Source of the DNA: Sclerodactyla briareus
Lineage: Eukaryota; Echinodermata; Holothuroidea; Dendrochirotida; Sclerodactylidae
DNA length: 64,000 nt
Assembly (NCBI GenBank): GCA_026419785.1
Contig: JAODTK010005800.1
Coordinates: forward strand, 248,001-312,000
Direction: 5' to 3'
Position numbers and translations under genes: made by a program
Notes under the pieces: generated by a model
Databases searched by the model: none
What the model saw: only the letters and a program-made list of their open reading frames with translations
Told to the model about the DNA's origin: nothing
Shown here: one piece after another, positions 47,861 through 60,202 of the stretch
Numbering within the stretch: position 1 is the stretch's first letter
How the letters are laid out: each line of letters opens with the position of its first letter

Positions 47861-49108
47861 ACTGGGTTGGGTTGTGTACTTGTGTTGGGACGTGATCTTC
47901 CAGATTCCGAGAAACGGAAAAGTGTTCGGATCTTGCGATTCACTGATCTTTCTTTTGGACGAGGAGGAAACAAGACAGCCCCGGGAGCGGATTAGGGTCG
48001 ATTACACTCAGTATATGCCTCGATATTATCTGAGCGTTAGTCCAACATGTTGAGAAGAGAAGGCACCGCAGGTGCACATTCGATAATGCAGTTGGTTATT
48101 CGTTGATCTTTCTCAAGTCGGATAATATGATAGTTCCATTGCGCAGTAGCCTAATTAACGGTTATTCTAATTTGGTGGTCTTCTCACTGCGTTTTGCCTA
48201 TTTCGGATCTTACAAGCACTCAGAAAAGTGTTCAAAGAAATCAGTTCTAGTTTCGCAGAAGAAACGCGTTGTTTCAAATTTGTCAAATTCGTTTTGTAAA
48301 CACTATCAAGATTAACTGTAAACTTATAGAGTGTATGAACATTATTTTTCAGTGTGGCAGATACAATCGGATCTATGTACAAGGCCAGAATCCTGTTCTA
48401 CCGAGTATTTGTTAAGCGCCTCCAAAACCGTTAGTAAGAACCAGTATTCCTGCCTACAGCATTTCCTTCAGCAGTTAGGGGCATAGGTTACCAACCTATA
48501 GGGATTCGTTCCTAAAATATAACATAAAACATTATACTCACTGCTCCAGAATAGTGTTTCGTCGATGGTGTGAAGTCATGACGTAGCATTGCGAATTCCC
48601 CTAGAATGTTCAGAGACGAAACAATGGATTGAAATAAAGAAAAATAAGTTAGATGCGCATCCCGTCTGAGAAGAACGTCCCCCTCCTCTTCGGAGATGAC
48701 TCCACCCAAAAACCTCTCGAAATGGACGAGAAACAGTGATCCTGTACTATAACCTGACATGACTAACCTGACCCAAATAATCAGTTCACACCGGTGGGGT
48801 GGGGGGGGGGGGCGGGTGGCCCCTCCCCCTGCGATTGCCTTCGCTTTGTTCCTCAACAAAGGTCCCATGTTTTTCCGTGACTGGAGGCTGGGGTTAGTGC
48901 CATAACCATGTAGTCGTAACGCCCAGATTCACACCGTGGCAAACGCTCCAAATTTTGAGGAAATTGAGAAAATTCATGCAATAATATCTTTCATTTTTTT
49001 GCCAGATTCTCACTTAATAAGGAATATTAAGCAAGAATTTGTTTTTTCCTGTTGCGATTTTTTTATGACAATTTTCAAGGGGCGATCCTGCCTCTGGGCC
49101 GAATTAAC
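47861..49108. other. No gene recognised
   Basis: May include the 5' leader of the LINE. Contains a G12 run (48801-48812). An acceptor-like 'attatttttcag' at 48341-48352 is not followed by a supported exon. Confidence 0.4.
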
Positions 49109-49348
49109 TCACTCGGGCCTATTCTGGTTGTGTACCCTGATTGTTCGTCGGGTAGTTTGTGGCCGGACGGTGTCCTGTCCATTCTCCGACGGTTGGTACC
49201 CGGGGATGTAGAGACCCTCCTTCACTGATGCCAGCATCACCATGTTCGGGTGGTAAGCCCCGTGCTGCTTGTTTTGGACCCCCACGTCGACGTCATTATA
49301 CCGTGGAGAATACTGCACCCTGCAGTGCCAGAAGTAGCAGCCGCTCTG
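49109..49348 (-). CDS. Possible terminal exon, unrecognised
   Basis: On the minus strand, after GGCTGACAG, 79 codons remain open to a TGA at 49109-49111. The product runs QSGCYFWHCRVQYSPRYND ... GVQNKQHGAYHPNMVMLAS ... EGLYIPGYQPSENGQDTV ... RRTIRVHNQNRPE. It has ordinary amino-acid balance, GC-rich third positions unlike the AT-rich surroundings, several tyrosines and a basic tail; it could be a cytoplasmic tail. The acceptor has a poor pyrimidine tract. Possible upstream exons are the open stretches at 50279-50572 and 50787-51050. Function unknown. Confidence 0.33.
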   Translation of the reverse strand, partial: QSGCYFWHCRVQYSPRYNDVDVGVQNKQHGAYHPNMVMLASVKEGLYIPGYQPSENGQDTVRPQTTRRTIRVHNQNRPE

Positions 49349-50278
49349 TCAGCCTATACTGCAGTGTGGAATTTTAGTGGCGTCATTCAGCGAGATAGGA
49401 AAGTCTGGAATGATACCGGTAACGTGGACTCTCATAAAAATGTCCTTCTATGTATAACATAACGATAGCCATGCCTAGCTCTGACATACTCTTGTGTTCA
49501 CCCTATAGTTATATTAAACAAATACGAACCAGCCAACAGCCAGAAATGGATGCGCTCGGTTACGGCATCAGTACCAGATCAATCATCTTTTCCATTGTGT
49601 CAATTCAATTATCCCCTTAATAATTTGCATAATTATCTAGTGAATACACCTATTGACTTGCTCTGCATTTTCGAATTCACCCGCCTTCGGGTGAATCAAC
49701 AAACGTCAATAAAACCTAATTTAGTCGCATTCGATAAGTTATTGACCTCAAATTAATCTAACTTTGAATTTATCATCGAGACTGAAAACCCTAAGTTACT
49801 ATAATGTCATGACGGCAAAGCCAACAACTTTGAAATGAATCGCATATTATACGAATCAGACGCTTATTAAAATATACTACAGTATGCCAGAAATCCAACC
49901 GTTTTGACACGTCATGCGGAAGTTTACCATCACCGAACCGACATTACCTTCGCATCTACAGATCGAGAATATCTTGTTCACGAACTATATCGAGCAAATT
50001 TTCAATGACCATGCAAATTTATGCATTAGTCTGTTTTTGCGGGCTGAGAACTGGAGCTTCACGAAAACGCTCAACTATGCCCTGCCACAGTACATTTTTG
50101 AAAGCTAGTTCGCTTATTTACATTCAGTCCATTAGATATATCGCGACGCACACGCATATCAGTAACTACAAAAATGTGCATAAATCACGCAACCGGCACA
50201 CGTAATGGCCTCGGCTGAGTAGACCTGTGTCATGCCAATGGTCAACCTCCATGGACGTTCTGTTCTATGATCACACAA

Positions 50279-50572
50279 TTATATAAATCCCGTTAATAAT
50301 TTCCTTGAGTCTTTCCAAACCAACTCAACGATAAATGTCTGATGAGCCTCAATTGCTAAGAGAGCATCTAAAATCCTATAGCTTCTAGGGCCATAGGGTG
50401 GGCCCGGTACCCACGCCGAAGAGAATGATGCTCTACCGCGGTTTGTTCTGTCGTATGCCAAACAAAAGCCGCCCGCGTACATAATAAGGGCGACGACATG
50501 ATTCACCTCGCTAGGCCTATAAATGTACCAGACGTTGCTTTTGATGCCACAACAGTATAGGAATCGTCTCAA
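50279..50572 (-). CDS. Possible exon, hydrophobic segment, unrecognised
   Basis: A 97-codon minus-strand frame includes VNHVVALIMYAGGFCLAYD, which could be a membrane segment, then SFSSAWVPGPPYGPRSYR and ILDALLAIEAH. Composition is protein-like, but splice sites are not convincing ('acatttatag' as acceptor, 'ccgcg/gtagag' or 'cgtgg/gtaccg' as donor). It lies between two other minus-strand candidates. No family recognised. Confidence 0.22.
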   Translation of the reverse strand: MRRFLYCCGIKSNVWYIYRPSEVNHVVALIMYAGGFCLAYDRTNRGRASFSSAWVPGPPYGPRSYRILDALLAIEAHQTFIVELVWKDSRKLLTGFI

Positions 50573-50786
50573 TAATTTTCCAGAATCTTGTCAACCCCAA
50601 ATCACGATAAAATGAGAATTAAATGGAATGAAGGAATAATGATTAACAGGTGCATGTGGGCGACTAGCCTGAATAACTGAAGAGAGTTTTATCATTCGCT
50701 GACTGACGGCTCAGTCTAGACCTATATACGGAATTAGAGGTTAGATCACGCTAAAATGCACACAATCTTTGTGACTTGTTAGTCCG

Positions 50787-51050
50787 CTAATTGAAACTTC
50801 TCCAGTTAAAGTTGTCACTTCGATTCAAGCGAGAACACATGCCAATACAATCTTTAGTTGTGGACCAAGGGTTATGTTGGCCCATGTTAGACGAGGCGTT
50901 CCGACAGAGGGCCCAGGCATTTGCTCTGAAAAAATTACAGTCTCGGCCCAGGCTAGGGACTTGAACGGTACAGTAAATATGAATGATTCCACTGATCCAT
51001 AGGGTTACCATAGTGACGCGTATAAGTATGGACCGGCTTTGTTGCGTCAC
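50787..51050 (-). CDS. Possible cysteine-containing exon, unrecognised
   Basis: An 87-codon minus-strand frame. An excellent acceptor, CTGTAATTTTTTCAG, falls inside it, after which the frame reads ANAWALCRNASSNMGQHNPW, then STTKDCIGMCSRLNRSDNFN, with three cysteines and two potential N-glycosylation sites (NAS, NRS). An extracellular segment is plausible. Whether it belongs with the two downstream minus-strand stretches is unknown. Confidence 0.25.
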   Translation of the reverse strand: MTQQSRSILIRVTMVTLWISGIIHIYCTVQVPSLGRDCNFFRANAWALCRNASSNMGQHNPWSTTKDCIGMCSRLNRSDNFNWRSFN

Positions 51051-52395
51051 TACGTACAGGCTCTTGAAGAAATCGGGAAACGATTGTTCAGTACAAGATC
51101 TCCCAAGGAGTTGCTGTTCGATTTATAGGTCAAGATGTAGACATAAAAATCGTTAATCAGCTACACAGCATGCAGATTGGTTTTCGCATATTGTTGGGCC
51201 AGCTCGTGCTACGATTTGCCAGAGACTTTTTGCGTAGCCATAGGCGCGGCCTTAATTATTCTATAATCAGATAATAGTCACAATGTATGAGGTGCGTTCA
51301 AATTAAGCGATAAGTTGCATTCGTACCGCACTCCTATGTTATGCCTCGGCCGGCATTCAACGCTAACGGCTCTATGCTGAGTGACGTTGGGGTAAAAATG
51401 CAAATGCTAGGCCCCGGGCAATCCAACGCTAACGGCCCTATGCTGGGCTGGACGCCGGTGGTAAAATGGCAGTACGCGCAGTTTTCCATTGTCTTCAGAC
51501 GCGTCACCTGAAAATATCTCCGAAAGCGTAACACAGACGAGTTGACAAACAATTTAACACAACGAAAATGTAATCCGCAAGTCAGTCCGTGTCCAGTGAA
51601 ACTTCGTGTAAATTTGTCCGAGTAGAGTAGCCCATAAACGCGGGGGACATTTTAAAATTGCCTCAATATATTGAGCGCGTTGCTCCATGACTCTAACGAG
51701 ACAAATTTGGATATGAAAAGTTTCGTCGAATTTTTAAAACATTATTCTGTGGTGTAATAATATGTTGCAGGAACATTTTTGCACATGTTATTTGTTAATA
51801 TAACAATATTATAACATGATAAAAACGTTGAAAACAGTTTTGACCATTAAAGACGTTACATTTTTTTTTTAGTAACACCACATTAACGTAATGAGACTTT
51901 TGTAGGCTCTTTCCATAGATGTTATGAAAACGTTTTGGGTTTACTGGGCGGCTACACCACACACGAAACCTATAGGCTATTACAACTCCGTAGTTAGCTT
52001 CTCAGCATATACGCGCGCGTATAAAAACCCTAGATGTTTAGCAGCAAATAGGACAATTCACCTGGCAGTGATCGACTCAAAATCACCCAGGGGTTGCTGA
52101 GCTGTGGAATAGTTACTGACGCCATGAATTCCATTATCGGTAAATATTTCATGGAAACAATAAAAACTTCAGCATCTGGGAGAATCTGATCCCAAAAGAT
52201 GACGCTGCCAACTCTGTTTATTAGTTTATTGTGAATAGTGTTCATTGAAAAAAAAATCATTACTCGTTAGGTGCTCGACTCACGATTACTCCATTGTAGC
52301 CTACCACTTAACGAATTCGTCATGTCTTCGGCACTTCTATGGGTGCCAAAGCGTTGGGTCCAAGATGCGATCTGGCAGGGGTCTTGACAATAGTG
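51051..52395. other. No gene recognised
   Basis: Contains two near-identical short blocks 'caacgctaacggc.ctatgctg' at about 51358 and 51424 (a 66-bp offset direct repeat). Otherwise nothing supported. Confidence 0.45.
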
Positions 52396-52520
52396 ACCCT
52401 ATACACAGTTGATTATTGGCCTTCCTCTTGGTCTCCTGATCGGACGTGGCTTGCCTGGCTGGTGTTTCCATTGGTCAGTAGTATCATCAGATGGCCTACC
52501 CATTTCAATTTTCTGTTAGT
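52395..52520 (-). pseudogene. LINE C-terminal remnant (W-x-G-H ... RPRGRP)
   Basis: The minus strand reads KLKWVGHL (about 52484-52510) and, one frame over, PIRRPRGRPIIN (about 52413-52441). R-x-x-W-x-G-H followed 25-35 residues later by a basic RPRGRP is the hallmark of the C-terminus of many LINE polyproteins. The 125-codon hydrophobic frame on the plus strand at 52339-52716 is its antisense shadow. Confidence 0.55.
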
Positions 52521-53574
52521 GATGCTCACATTCTGCGGTACACTCGTGGACGTTCATACAATGCTTCATATTGCTAATGTGTATTGCCAACTGATTCTCA
52601 GAGATATCAATCAATATCAATTAATTGAAATTCTTTGCCGAGTGATGTTAATAGTTGTAGTCGAATTACCATATTTAAGCGCCGGATTCATTGTAGACTT
52701 TAACAATCGATACTAATCCTGATCAGTGAGGAAAAAAGTTCTTTCTTCTCCTTTTCTCCTAGTTGCTACTTCACTTCTTCCCTATTCCCCTTTGAGTTTG
52801 TTTGTTCTGTATCTTAGGTGGCCAGACGTTTTGTAGAAGTTGTCAGACCTTTCCTGGTCTCCTTTCATTTCAGTGGTTATTCTATTGACATGGTCATATG
52901 AATACATATGACATTGTATATAGGTTGTTCCACTGAAGTGAACAATAAATTCCAAGTTTCAGGTTGTAAAAAAAAAAAAAAACACACTCGAGACGAAGGA
53001 CTATCAGATGATTGCACACGCGCTAAGTATATAGTGATGGGACGCACTAGTACAACTTGCCCTATTTATGTCAGAGCGACGGCCGCAGTTGCCAGCGCTG
53101 GGGCCCTGCATGTTTCACAGAGAGTTGATGCCGACCGGTTACCACTATAACGAGTTTTAAGGTTCTGCCGCACGACCTTTTTGAATTTCAGTCTGAATCA
53201 GGGAGAAGTAGGCATGTGTGGAAATAAATTTCGTAAGTACAGCAATAATTGACGGAGGCGCAGTGCCGACAATAGGGGGGGGGGGGGGAGCCAGAAGTGA
53301 CACTTGCCGGGCATAATACATCATCTGGATGTAAAATTCAGTAATCATGGAAAGTTGAAAAAATTTCGTCTGCAGGACATAGATTCGGAACGGCCATCCG
53401 GGTATGGGGAGTTGAAACCGAACAACTTGAATTTAGTCTCTCATGCCAAGAACTCGACGCAATCATCTGCAAAATATGAGAAAAGACTCATACGTAAAAA
53501 TCTAAAAACGTTGTCAGACATTGGCACCTGAACTTTTACATACCTATGTATGAGGTTAGGAGGGGCCACTGGAA

Positions 53575-53708
53575 CCTATTGTCTCACCTCCTTCCACTCG
53601 ATCCTATTCTGGGCCAAGGCACGGTCATTACCCTTGGCAGTAAGGTCGCGGCGCACAACTTCACTCCAAATCTTCCGAGGCCCATACACCTCGTCGACCA
53701 TCCACCTT
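53575..53708 (-). pseudogene. LINE C-terminal end, 3' half of an inverted copy
   Basis: The minus strand reads GPRKIWSEVVRRDLTAKGND then RALAQNRIEWKEV and a stop, the last ~40 residues of a LINE protein (family wording R-P-x-K-x-W-x-E-x-V-x-x-D-L). The residues that normally come just before it are found on the opposite strand immediately to the right (53740-53925). Confidence 0.72.
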
Positions 53709-53739
53709 AATCTCCCTGGACTTGCAGAGTGAAACTTAA

Positions 53740-53925
53740 AGATAGGGAGTCATCTGAAGAGTTAAGGGATCATCTAGGTCCAGCTAAAATTCGAAATTGT
53801 GTCCAGAATGAGTAGAATGTGTGGAATGAGGTGGTTCAGTCATGTTGAAAGGATGGATGATAGTAACTGGGACGAGAAGTTCAGGGAGATTCAGATACTG
53901 CCTCCAGCCACGGATGTATACCGTG
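53740..53925 (+). pseudogene. LINE C-terminal part, 5' half of an inverted copy
   Basis: The plus strand reads ELRDHLGPAKIRNCV, then MRWFSHVERMDDSNWDEKF and REIQI, the segment R-W-F-x-H-V-x-R-M-D-D typical of LINE C-termini. The next expected segment is on the minus strand directly to the left. The two halves in opposite orientation with the 5' half outside fit the product of twin-primed (5'-inverted) LINE insertion. Confidence 0.72.
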
Positions 53926-53929
53926 AGCT

Positions 53930-55685
53930 AGAGGGACTGGGGACTGCCGAGGAGAGAGGTTGCGGTTGGTGGATACTTCATCATTGAACGATCACGTCAT
54001 TCGGCGATAGATGATTGGTATTGGTTTGTGTACTAGTTACTTCAGTTTCCGTGCACTCTCTGCGAGAGATAGAGAAAGGGAGGGGGGTGGAGAAAACTGC
54101 CCCCTGGCCGCACCCTGTGGAAAACTTGAAAAAAAAAATGTGTCCGTGGCATGTTGATATGGAGTGTAAAAGAGATGACACATCTGGGGTTTCTTACCAA
54201 TAGCACAATTCAGGTTGCTAGGACCCCAATTTTTCCAGTTGAGTGGTGTTTAATCAGACAATCGATGAAACAATGAAACAGTGACCATGCAGTTTCAACG
54301 GAGACCACTTGTAATCACTACCCATCTGTCAGATACTTTCCATGTCACCTAAATTGAGAGGAATTGGACACACTATAGATATGTCGATATTACGCCCATT
54401 TTTATCTCTTCCGTGAAACCACTTTGAGACTAGTCTTGTGTTAAGGCGTTGGTATATTCCTGATTTCCCGCTGGCTTTTTATCGGCACGCACAGCCATTA
54501 TTTCTCTATAACAGCAGGAAAACCGGAAATATATCGACGGTCTCAACACAAGACTACTCTGAGACCCGAAATTTCACGTGAGAAATATTATCGCCGATTT
54601 TTTCTGCACCAGTCTTGTAGATGGTTCAACTAATGTCGTCTACAAAATAAATTGGTATTGAGTTGCGGAATGGACAAATACATCATGTGAACGGCTTGGT
54701 CAGTTGGTAAGCTTTCATTCAATTTTACTGCTAATAAGGTCTTGTAGCAGGTATCCGGAGAGTAGCCTACCTGCTCCGCATTGACTTCGCATTACGGCCC
54801 CTCCCCCCCGCTCCGTGACGTCCTAAGAAACATTTTACACACTCGTATTGAAATTAGTTCTAAGTGTTCGAGGCCCCTAATATCATCAACAGAGAGTTAC
54901 AAGTCGAGTCCTCAACTTTACATTAATACTGAAGAAGACACCCGCCCTCCTTCAGTCCTTCCTGGTCCGGTCCGTGCGTACACAGTAGCGAAAACGTTCA
55001 TTGAGCATATGTATGCATGTGCCCTCGAGCGTGACACTGGCGGCCGGAACACTTAGGACAGAGTGCGACTGAGGGCGTGTGCGCGACTGTCATCTTCATG
55101 GTATGCCTACTTATTTCCCACCCCTACACTATCTGCCTGAGATTCCAGTTATTTGAGCAGCGCCTCTTCGCAGACTAGCAACGTAACCCTCGCGTCATTG
55201 AAAACGTGTTCACCGTATATTCGCTCGGCGCAGCGATAGGTGGTTGTCTGGTGGTTGTCCTCACTTTACAAGTGTGTAGCGTCTTCTGTTCTGCTTTTCT
55301 TTGACATTTTGTATTTTTTATGCCGCCGATCGTGATGATTGTGATTTTCACAGGGCCGCATAATTCTAACTTGCAAAATTCGAAAGTATTTGCCCCATGT
55401 CAATTAACAATACGAAAGAATTTGCCCCATGTCAATTAACTATTCCAGCCAACAGGCAAATAGTTGGATAACTAATGTTTTTCGGAGGGCAATACATGTG
55501 GTCCGAGTTTTCTTATTTATTCCGGCGAGCATGTAATACCAGGAATACAGTGCGTCAGCAGGGCGAAAATACGGGGGGTGTGGGGGGGGGGGGGGTGTGA
55601 CACCCCCTGTGAAAATCAGAAGTCTGGCTCTGGGCGACAAAAAGTCGTTCTCCGCTCGAGTTAGGTGAAAAATTAATTGATTATA
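53930..55685. other. No gene recognised
   Basis: Includes a duplicated 22-base block 'caattaac' context ('tttgccccatgtcaattaac' at 55390 and 55420) and a G14 run (55582-55595). No supported exon. Confidence 0.4.
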
Positions 55686-55689
55686 GCCA

Positions 55690-55932
55690 TGACCTAGTTA
55701 TTTTCCAACAAAGAGGTGCCTCTGCCTGATAAAGACTGTACCAATAACTTCGGCATCGAGTGAGAGAAGTTTCTCTAAGCTAAACTAGTAAAGACGTTCT
55801 TACGTCCTGTCATCAGCCAAGACCGACTACGGGACCTATTGACACTGGCTTGTGAGCGTGATCTCACAGATGGCATTGACTCGGATGCAATTGTTGATCG
55901 GTGGGCAGAATTGCTTAAATTTGGTCGCCCCC
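55690..55932 (+). pseudogene. hAT transposase C-terminal dimerisation domain remnant
   Basis: From 55739: VPITSASSERSFSKL, a one-base deletion, KLVKTFLR, then VISQDRLRDLLTLACERDL, TDGIDSDAIVDRWAELLKFG. This follows the hAT-family dimerisation region (A-S-x-E-R-S-F-S-x-L-K-x-x-K-T-x-L-R-S-x-M-x-Q-x-R-L), nearest to ZMYM/P52rIPK-like transposases. Upstream, FPTKRCLCLIKT in another frame matches the preceding F-P-N-x-x-x-x-L-x-x-x-x-x-x-P block. The catalytic RNase H parts are absent. A C19 run follows the coding end. Confidence 0.75.
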
Positions 55933-55941
55933 TCCCCCATG

Positions 55942-55960
55942 CCCCCCCCCCCCCCCCCCC
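55942..55960. repeat. C19 homopolymer
   Basis: The longest C-run in the window, directly after the hAT remnant. Length is unreliable in most sequencing chemistries. Confidence 0.95.
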
Positions 55961-57299
55961 TCCTCGGGGACAAATTGGAGAAACGTCGGGAGAGAAGTAT
56001 GCAACAAATAGGTGCGTTGCGCACGTCCGAGGAGTGCAGGAAATTGATTTAACTATGATGGACATGCGTGCCAAGTTTTCAGTTCAGTGCCCCATCTGAC
56101 AATTATTAAATAATCGGTATCGGTTTCGGGCATGCAAGGACCATGATGTGAATGCAAATTCTCCACAGTATTCCATGTACAAGTCATCATTATGTGAATT
56201 TAGGTTCGAGCACTTTGAAAAACCACGTGTCATAACTCATATCCAGTGTGCAGCAATCTAGTCAATCTTGATATGATAACCAAATATGAGCTAGTGCCAC
56301 AGGTATTCATGTCGCTAGGTTACAGACCGTTTTGACACACATTATCTTAACACACAGTTACGTAGTCGGGAAAATGTTGGCAGAAAGATGAATATTTCTA
56401 GAATATCGTACTAGGGGGATAGCACCATCTTGCGTCTAAGGGGTTTCAGGTTGCAAAAATTCCCAAAGGGGAGGGAGCACCCCCTCCCCCAGAATCAGTC
56501 TACCAACAAGATCACTAACGAGAACGATTATCAATCCAGTCGGGGACCCAGAGCACCCTCCACGACCATACGAGGCGGAGGCCAGGGAAAGGCTACCTCT
56601 CGATTCTTGAGGGTAGAAAGTTGTGTGGGAAGGGTATGAATGGTGCAGAAAATGACAAAGGGTTGAAAAGTGCCTAAACAGCCAAATTGCCTTCTGAGAA
56701 CCCCTTTTTTCATCAAATGCCTGAAAATGTGTATAATCTGGTCTGTTCATCAGTCATGTCAAGAACGTCTGGATTCGACTTCTCTACTAGCGGTACTTCT
56801 ACCATTTGCCTAAAACTTCAATGATTAGGAATGTTTGTTTTTTTGCCAATTGTTTTGTGATTTCATACATGTAATTCTAATGAATTATTGTATCATCCCG
56901 AGCCTATGTCGCCTATTTCAGTACATTAATTTTGCCCCAAAATTCAACTATGGTCTTTTTTTTAATGATATTGCCCGGCTCGGCCTCAGGTGGTCCACTC
57001 GTCTGGCCTCGAGAATGCGGGCCTCGGCCTTAGCCTCGGGGGAGGGGGTGCCTCGCATTGACTACAACACTGGTGTTTACATATTGTATTCCATCGACGC
57101 TGTTTGGGCTTGTCGCCCCATAATATTGTACCATTCTGGCCAGCCCTGCATAAAGCAGCCCTCCGTGATATCTACTACTGATCTGTCAGAGGCAGATGGG
57201 CGCATGCAATGAATATCACAAGTAGTATTTACATGCTCGAATATGGGAGTCTATCGGCCAGCAGGGCCTACCTATCCTGGAATTAGCACAAAACCAAAG
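55961..57299. other. No gene recognised
   Basis: Contains a member of the 'aaaggggaggg.gcaccccctcccc' repeat (56463-56492), also seen near 2590 and 13770. Open frames across it have no domain. Confidence 0.4.
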
Positions 57300-58130
57300 T
57301 CAAGGGCTTAGTGATTCCTTGACTGATCCCGACTTGATCAAGCTAAGCATTGTCAAGATTTACAGTAGGGATCATAGTAGTACTCATAATAGGGAGCTGC
57401 ACATACCAAGTATGACTACATCCATGCAGATAGGTCTTGTTAATTAGCTAATTTAGCCAAAATATCAATTTTTCACAATATCCCCATTTCCTCCCAAACT
57501 GGCCTTTCCCTGTTACGCCAAAACCCGATAGGGTTCCCGTTTTCCCCATGAGAAAGCTGCATACCGAATTTCCAACGGACCAGGCACTCTGGATTTATTA
57601 TGTTAACATGATTTTTCAGACTTTGAACTCTCTCAACCTCAGATGACCTTTGACTGACCCCCCAAAAATAAGGATCATGTACACATTATGGGGACACCCA
57701 TATCAAGTATAAGACTTCATCCATAATCTAAGTGAGGAGCGACTACCATGTTAAGATGCTAATATACTGTCAAATTATCAGTTTTTTTTTTATACAATTT
57801 CCCAATTTTCTTCCAAATTTGACCCCCGGTCTGCACCAAACAAAAATAGGGTTCCTGTACTCCCCATAAGAAAGCTATACAGCAAAAGTCGTGTTTACAA
57901 GGTTTTCAGACTTGACTTCTGTGACTCAGATGACCCCTGACCTGACCCAAAAACAATAGGGTTCATGTACTCATCGGGGGGGGGGACACACATACCAAGT
58001 ATGAGCTTCATTCATCCAGATGGTGTCGAGTTATCGTGTTTACAAGCTGGCATCACATACATACATACACACACACATACCCACTGACATGACTGCTTGG
58101 GTTCCTTTGACTTTGTCAAGGAATTAAAAC
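57300..58130 (+). repeat. Tandem repeat, ~300-bp unit, about three copies
   Basis: 'gatcatgtac' or 'gttcatgtactca' then 'gggga..cacataccaagtatga.cttc' recur at about 57367, 57671 and 57956. 'agggttcc.gt.ctccccat.agaaagct' recurs at 57530 and 57848, and 'cagatgacc.ttgac' style text ends each unit. It ends in 'acatacatacacacacacatac'. Non-coding. Confidence 0.8.
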
Positions 58131-60202
58131 AATTGGAACACAAACTGATCGCCAACTGGTGCTTCCCAGCTTAATTCGTTACCAACAAGAATACCACAAA
58201 AACATCGAGAGGTTTTTGTTCTAGTTTACGTAGAAAATTGTATTGACTGGAATACATAAATAAGAATACATGCAAATAAGGTGGCTACCCATATAAAATA
58301 TAAGAATACATTCCCAGCCACGAGTATCGAGGCATCTCGAAACCAACCATGACCATGTTCTGATAATGACAGGAGTAACTGACAGTGCAATCCATCGATA
58401 AAGTTGGATGGAGTTTTCCGTAATCTACCCAATAAAATAAAAGACGAAAGAAATACAAACCAGCTTAATAACTGTAAATATACCTCATAAATCATGATGG
58501 TTTTGGCTAGGGAGCTAAAGAAACATCCCTATTCAGGAAAACGAAAAAAAACAACAACAACAACCACAAAAGCGGCATAATGAGGAAAACAAATATTATA
58601 GCAGATCATTATAGCATACTTAAAATAAGCAACAGGATAGGGCGAGACAAAGAAACAATCACCTATGAATACAGGTATGCATAATTTAATAACGAAAAAT
58701 ATAAATGCTGCTGTACATGACTCGAACAAACACTCAGTACCATGAGGCAAATACTGACTGACATACTAGATAGATAAATAGAGTGACACACGGATCACAG
58801 TTATAGCTTATACCAACTTGATGAAAACCAAGTTGCGATAAGCAGACCTCTCCTGTAGACGGATGGAGCCTTGAGCCTCTGTCAATGTCACTGCCGCAGT
58901 AATGTGCTATTTTTCTAATACAATGGACTATCTGCTTGAGTGAATTCACCTTACAAGTTTTGTAAATAAAAAAACGACATGTCACAACATGATTAGAAAA
59001 AAATATGAACATGATGAGGGTAAGAAAAAAAGTCAGTGGTATTTCAGACCATTTGACTACCCGCCAAGTACGCACTGAAAAAAAAAGCCTCAATCAGATT
59101 TGCCCAGATGAAAGACATGGTAGGCCCATCAATACTATAAGAAATTCCAAGTAGAGGAAGACCTTACTTGCAATAGAGTTTGCCCGAAGTTTTGTTCTGG
59201 TTGAAAGACCACCTGCTTTGCATAAATAGTGTAATTTCCATACAAAAAAATGCAATAACGTTTTGGGATTGAAAGACACTGGTGGGCGTTATCCACATAG
59301 GAGAAATACATATTTTTGGCAACGCCAATGAAAAGCAATTTGCGACATATATTTTGTATATAACTGCAACTGAGCGATGTCCAGTAAAACACTCCGTTTC
59401 AATATTAACATACAGATATGGTCGTTATCCTGATGTTTGTTCGGAACTGAGGTGTTCAAAATTTTACATCAACTTATAAAATTCCTATGTTTGTTATAAT
59501 TATTATTTGTATTAAACTGACTTCCAATTGGTGGAGAGCCATGTGCTGCCTAGATACAGTAAGAGAGCTAGGAACCAACCGTTATACAAACAAAGAAAAC
59601 TGGGATAGATCATACTAGTGGCAATCAAACACATCTGTGGTGCTTCACACTGTTAACATCTGAGATATGACTCAAACCTGGATAGAGTACTATATATGCA
59701 TACCACACCAACCAGAGGGAGCCATTGGCAAAACCCACAATGCCACCTCTGTTTATTCTACTAACGACAGTCATACTTCAACGTTGTAATTTGAGATGAC
59801 ATCAGATCGGCCTATTCACCTCTCACCGAACAAGAGAGGGACGAGTTTGCACAGGGCGACGATGTATATCAGCACTTGCAATGCCTCACTTGTGGTTTTG
59901 TTGGGACGTGGGCTGGTTATATTGCCAGCCTCCCCGTGACGTCTTGGTACAGTCAAGCCCGATGAGAATGTCACCGGCGTCACGAGCGTGATTGTTATGT
60001 CTCCTTAGTCGACTGAGTTTATACTCTGCTAGCCAGAACATGAATAGAAATAGAAATATGAGAATATGAAAATAGAGCGTAACGAAAATACGATGCATAG
60101 AGAAGATCCTGTCACTCGGCCTGCTGGATGCTAGAATAGAGCACCGGCGATGTCGCAGTATCACAGTAGCACAATACTAAGGAATGACGCCCCTCTTTCA
60201 AG
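58131..60202. other. No gene recognised
   Basis: AT-rich. Several minus-strand frames of 60-120 codons rich in F, I, L and Y lie at 58226-59392; they look like AT-driven chance frames. If the IL-17-like exon has an upstream signal-peptide exon it should lie here, but I did not find one. Confidence 0.4.

Noticed and set aside
52339..52716. 125-codon hydrophobic plus-strand frame, possible membrane protein
   Set aside because: It is antisense to LINE C-terminal motifs (KWVGHL, RPRGRP), which explain the open frame better.
58226..59392. Cluster of minus-strand frames rich in F, I, L and Y, possible multi-pass membrane gene
   Set aside because: AT-rich sequence with no splice signals or conserved motif; composition explains the residues.
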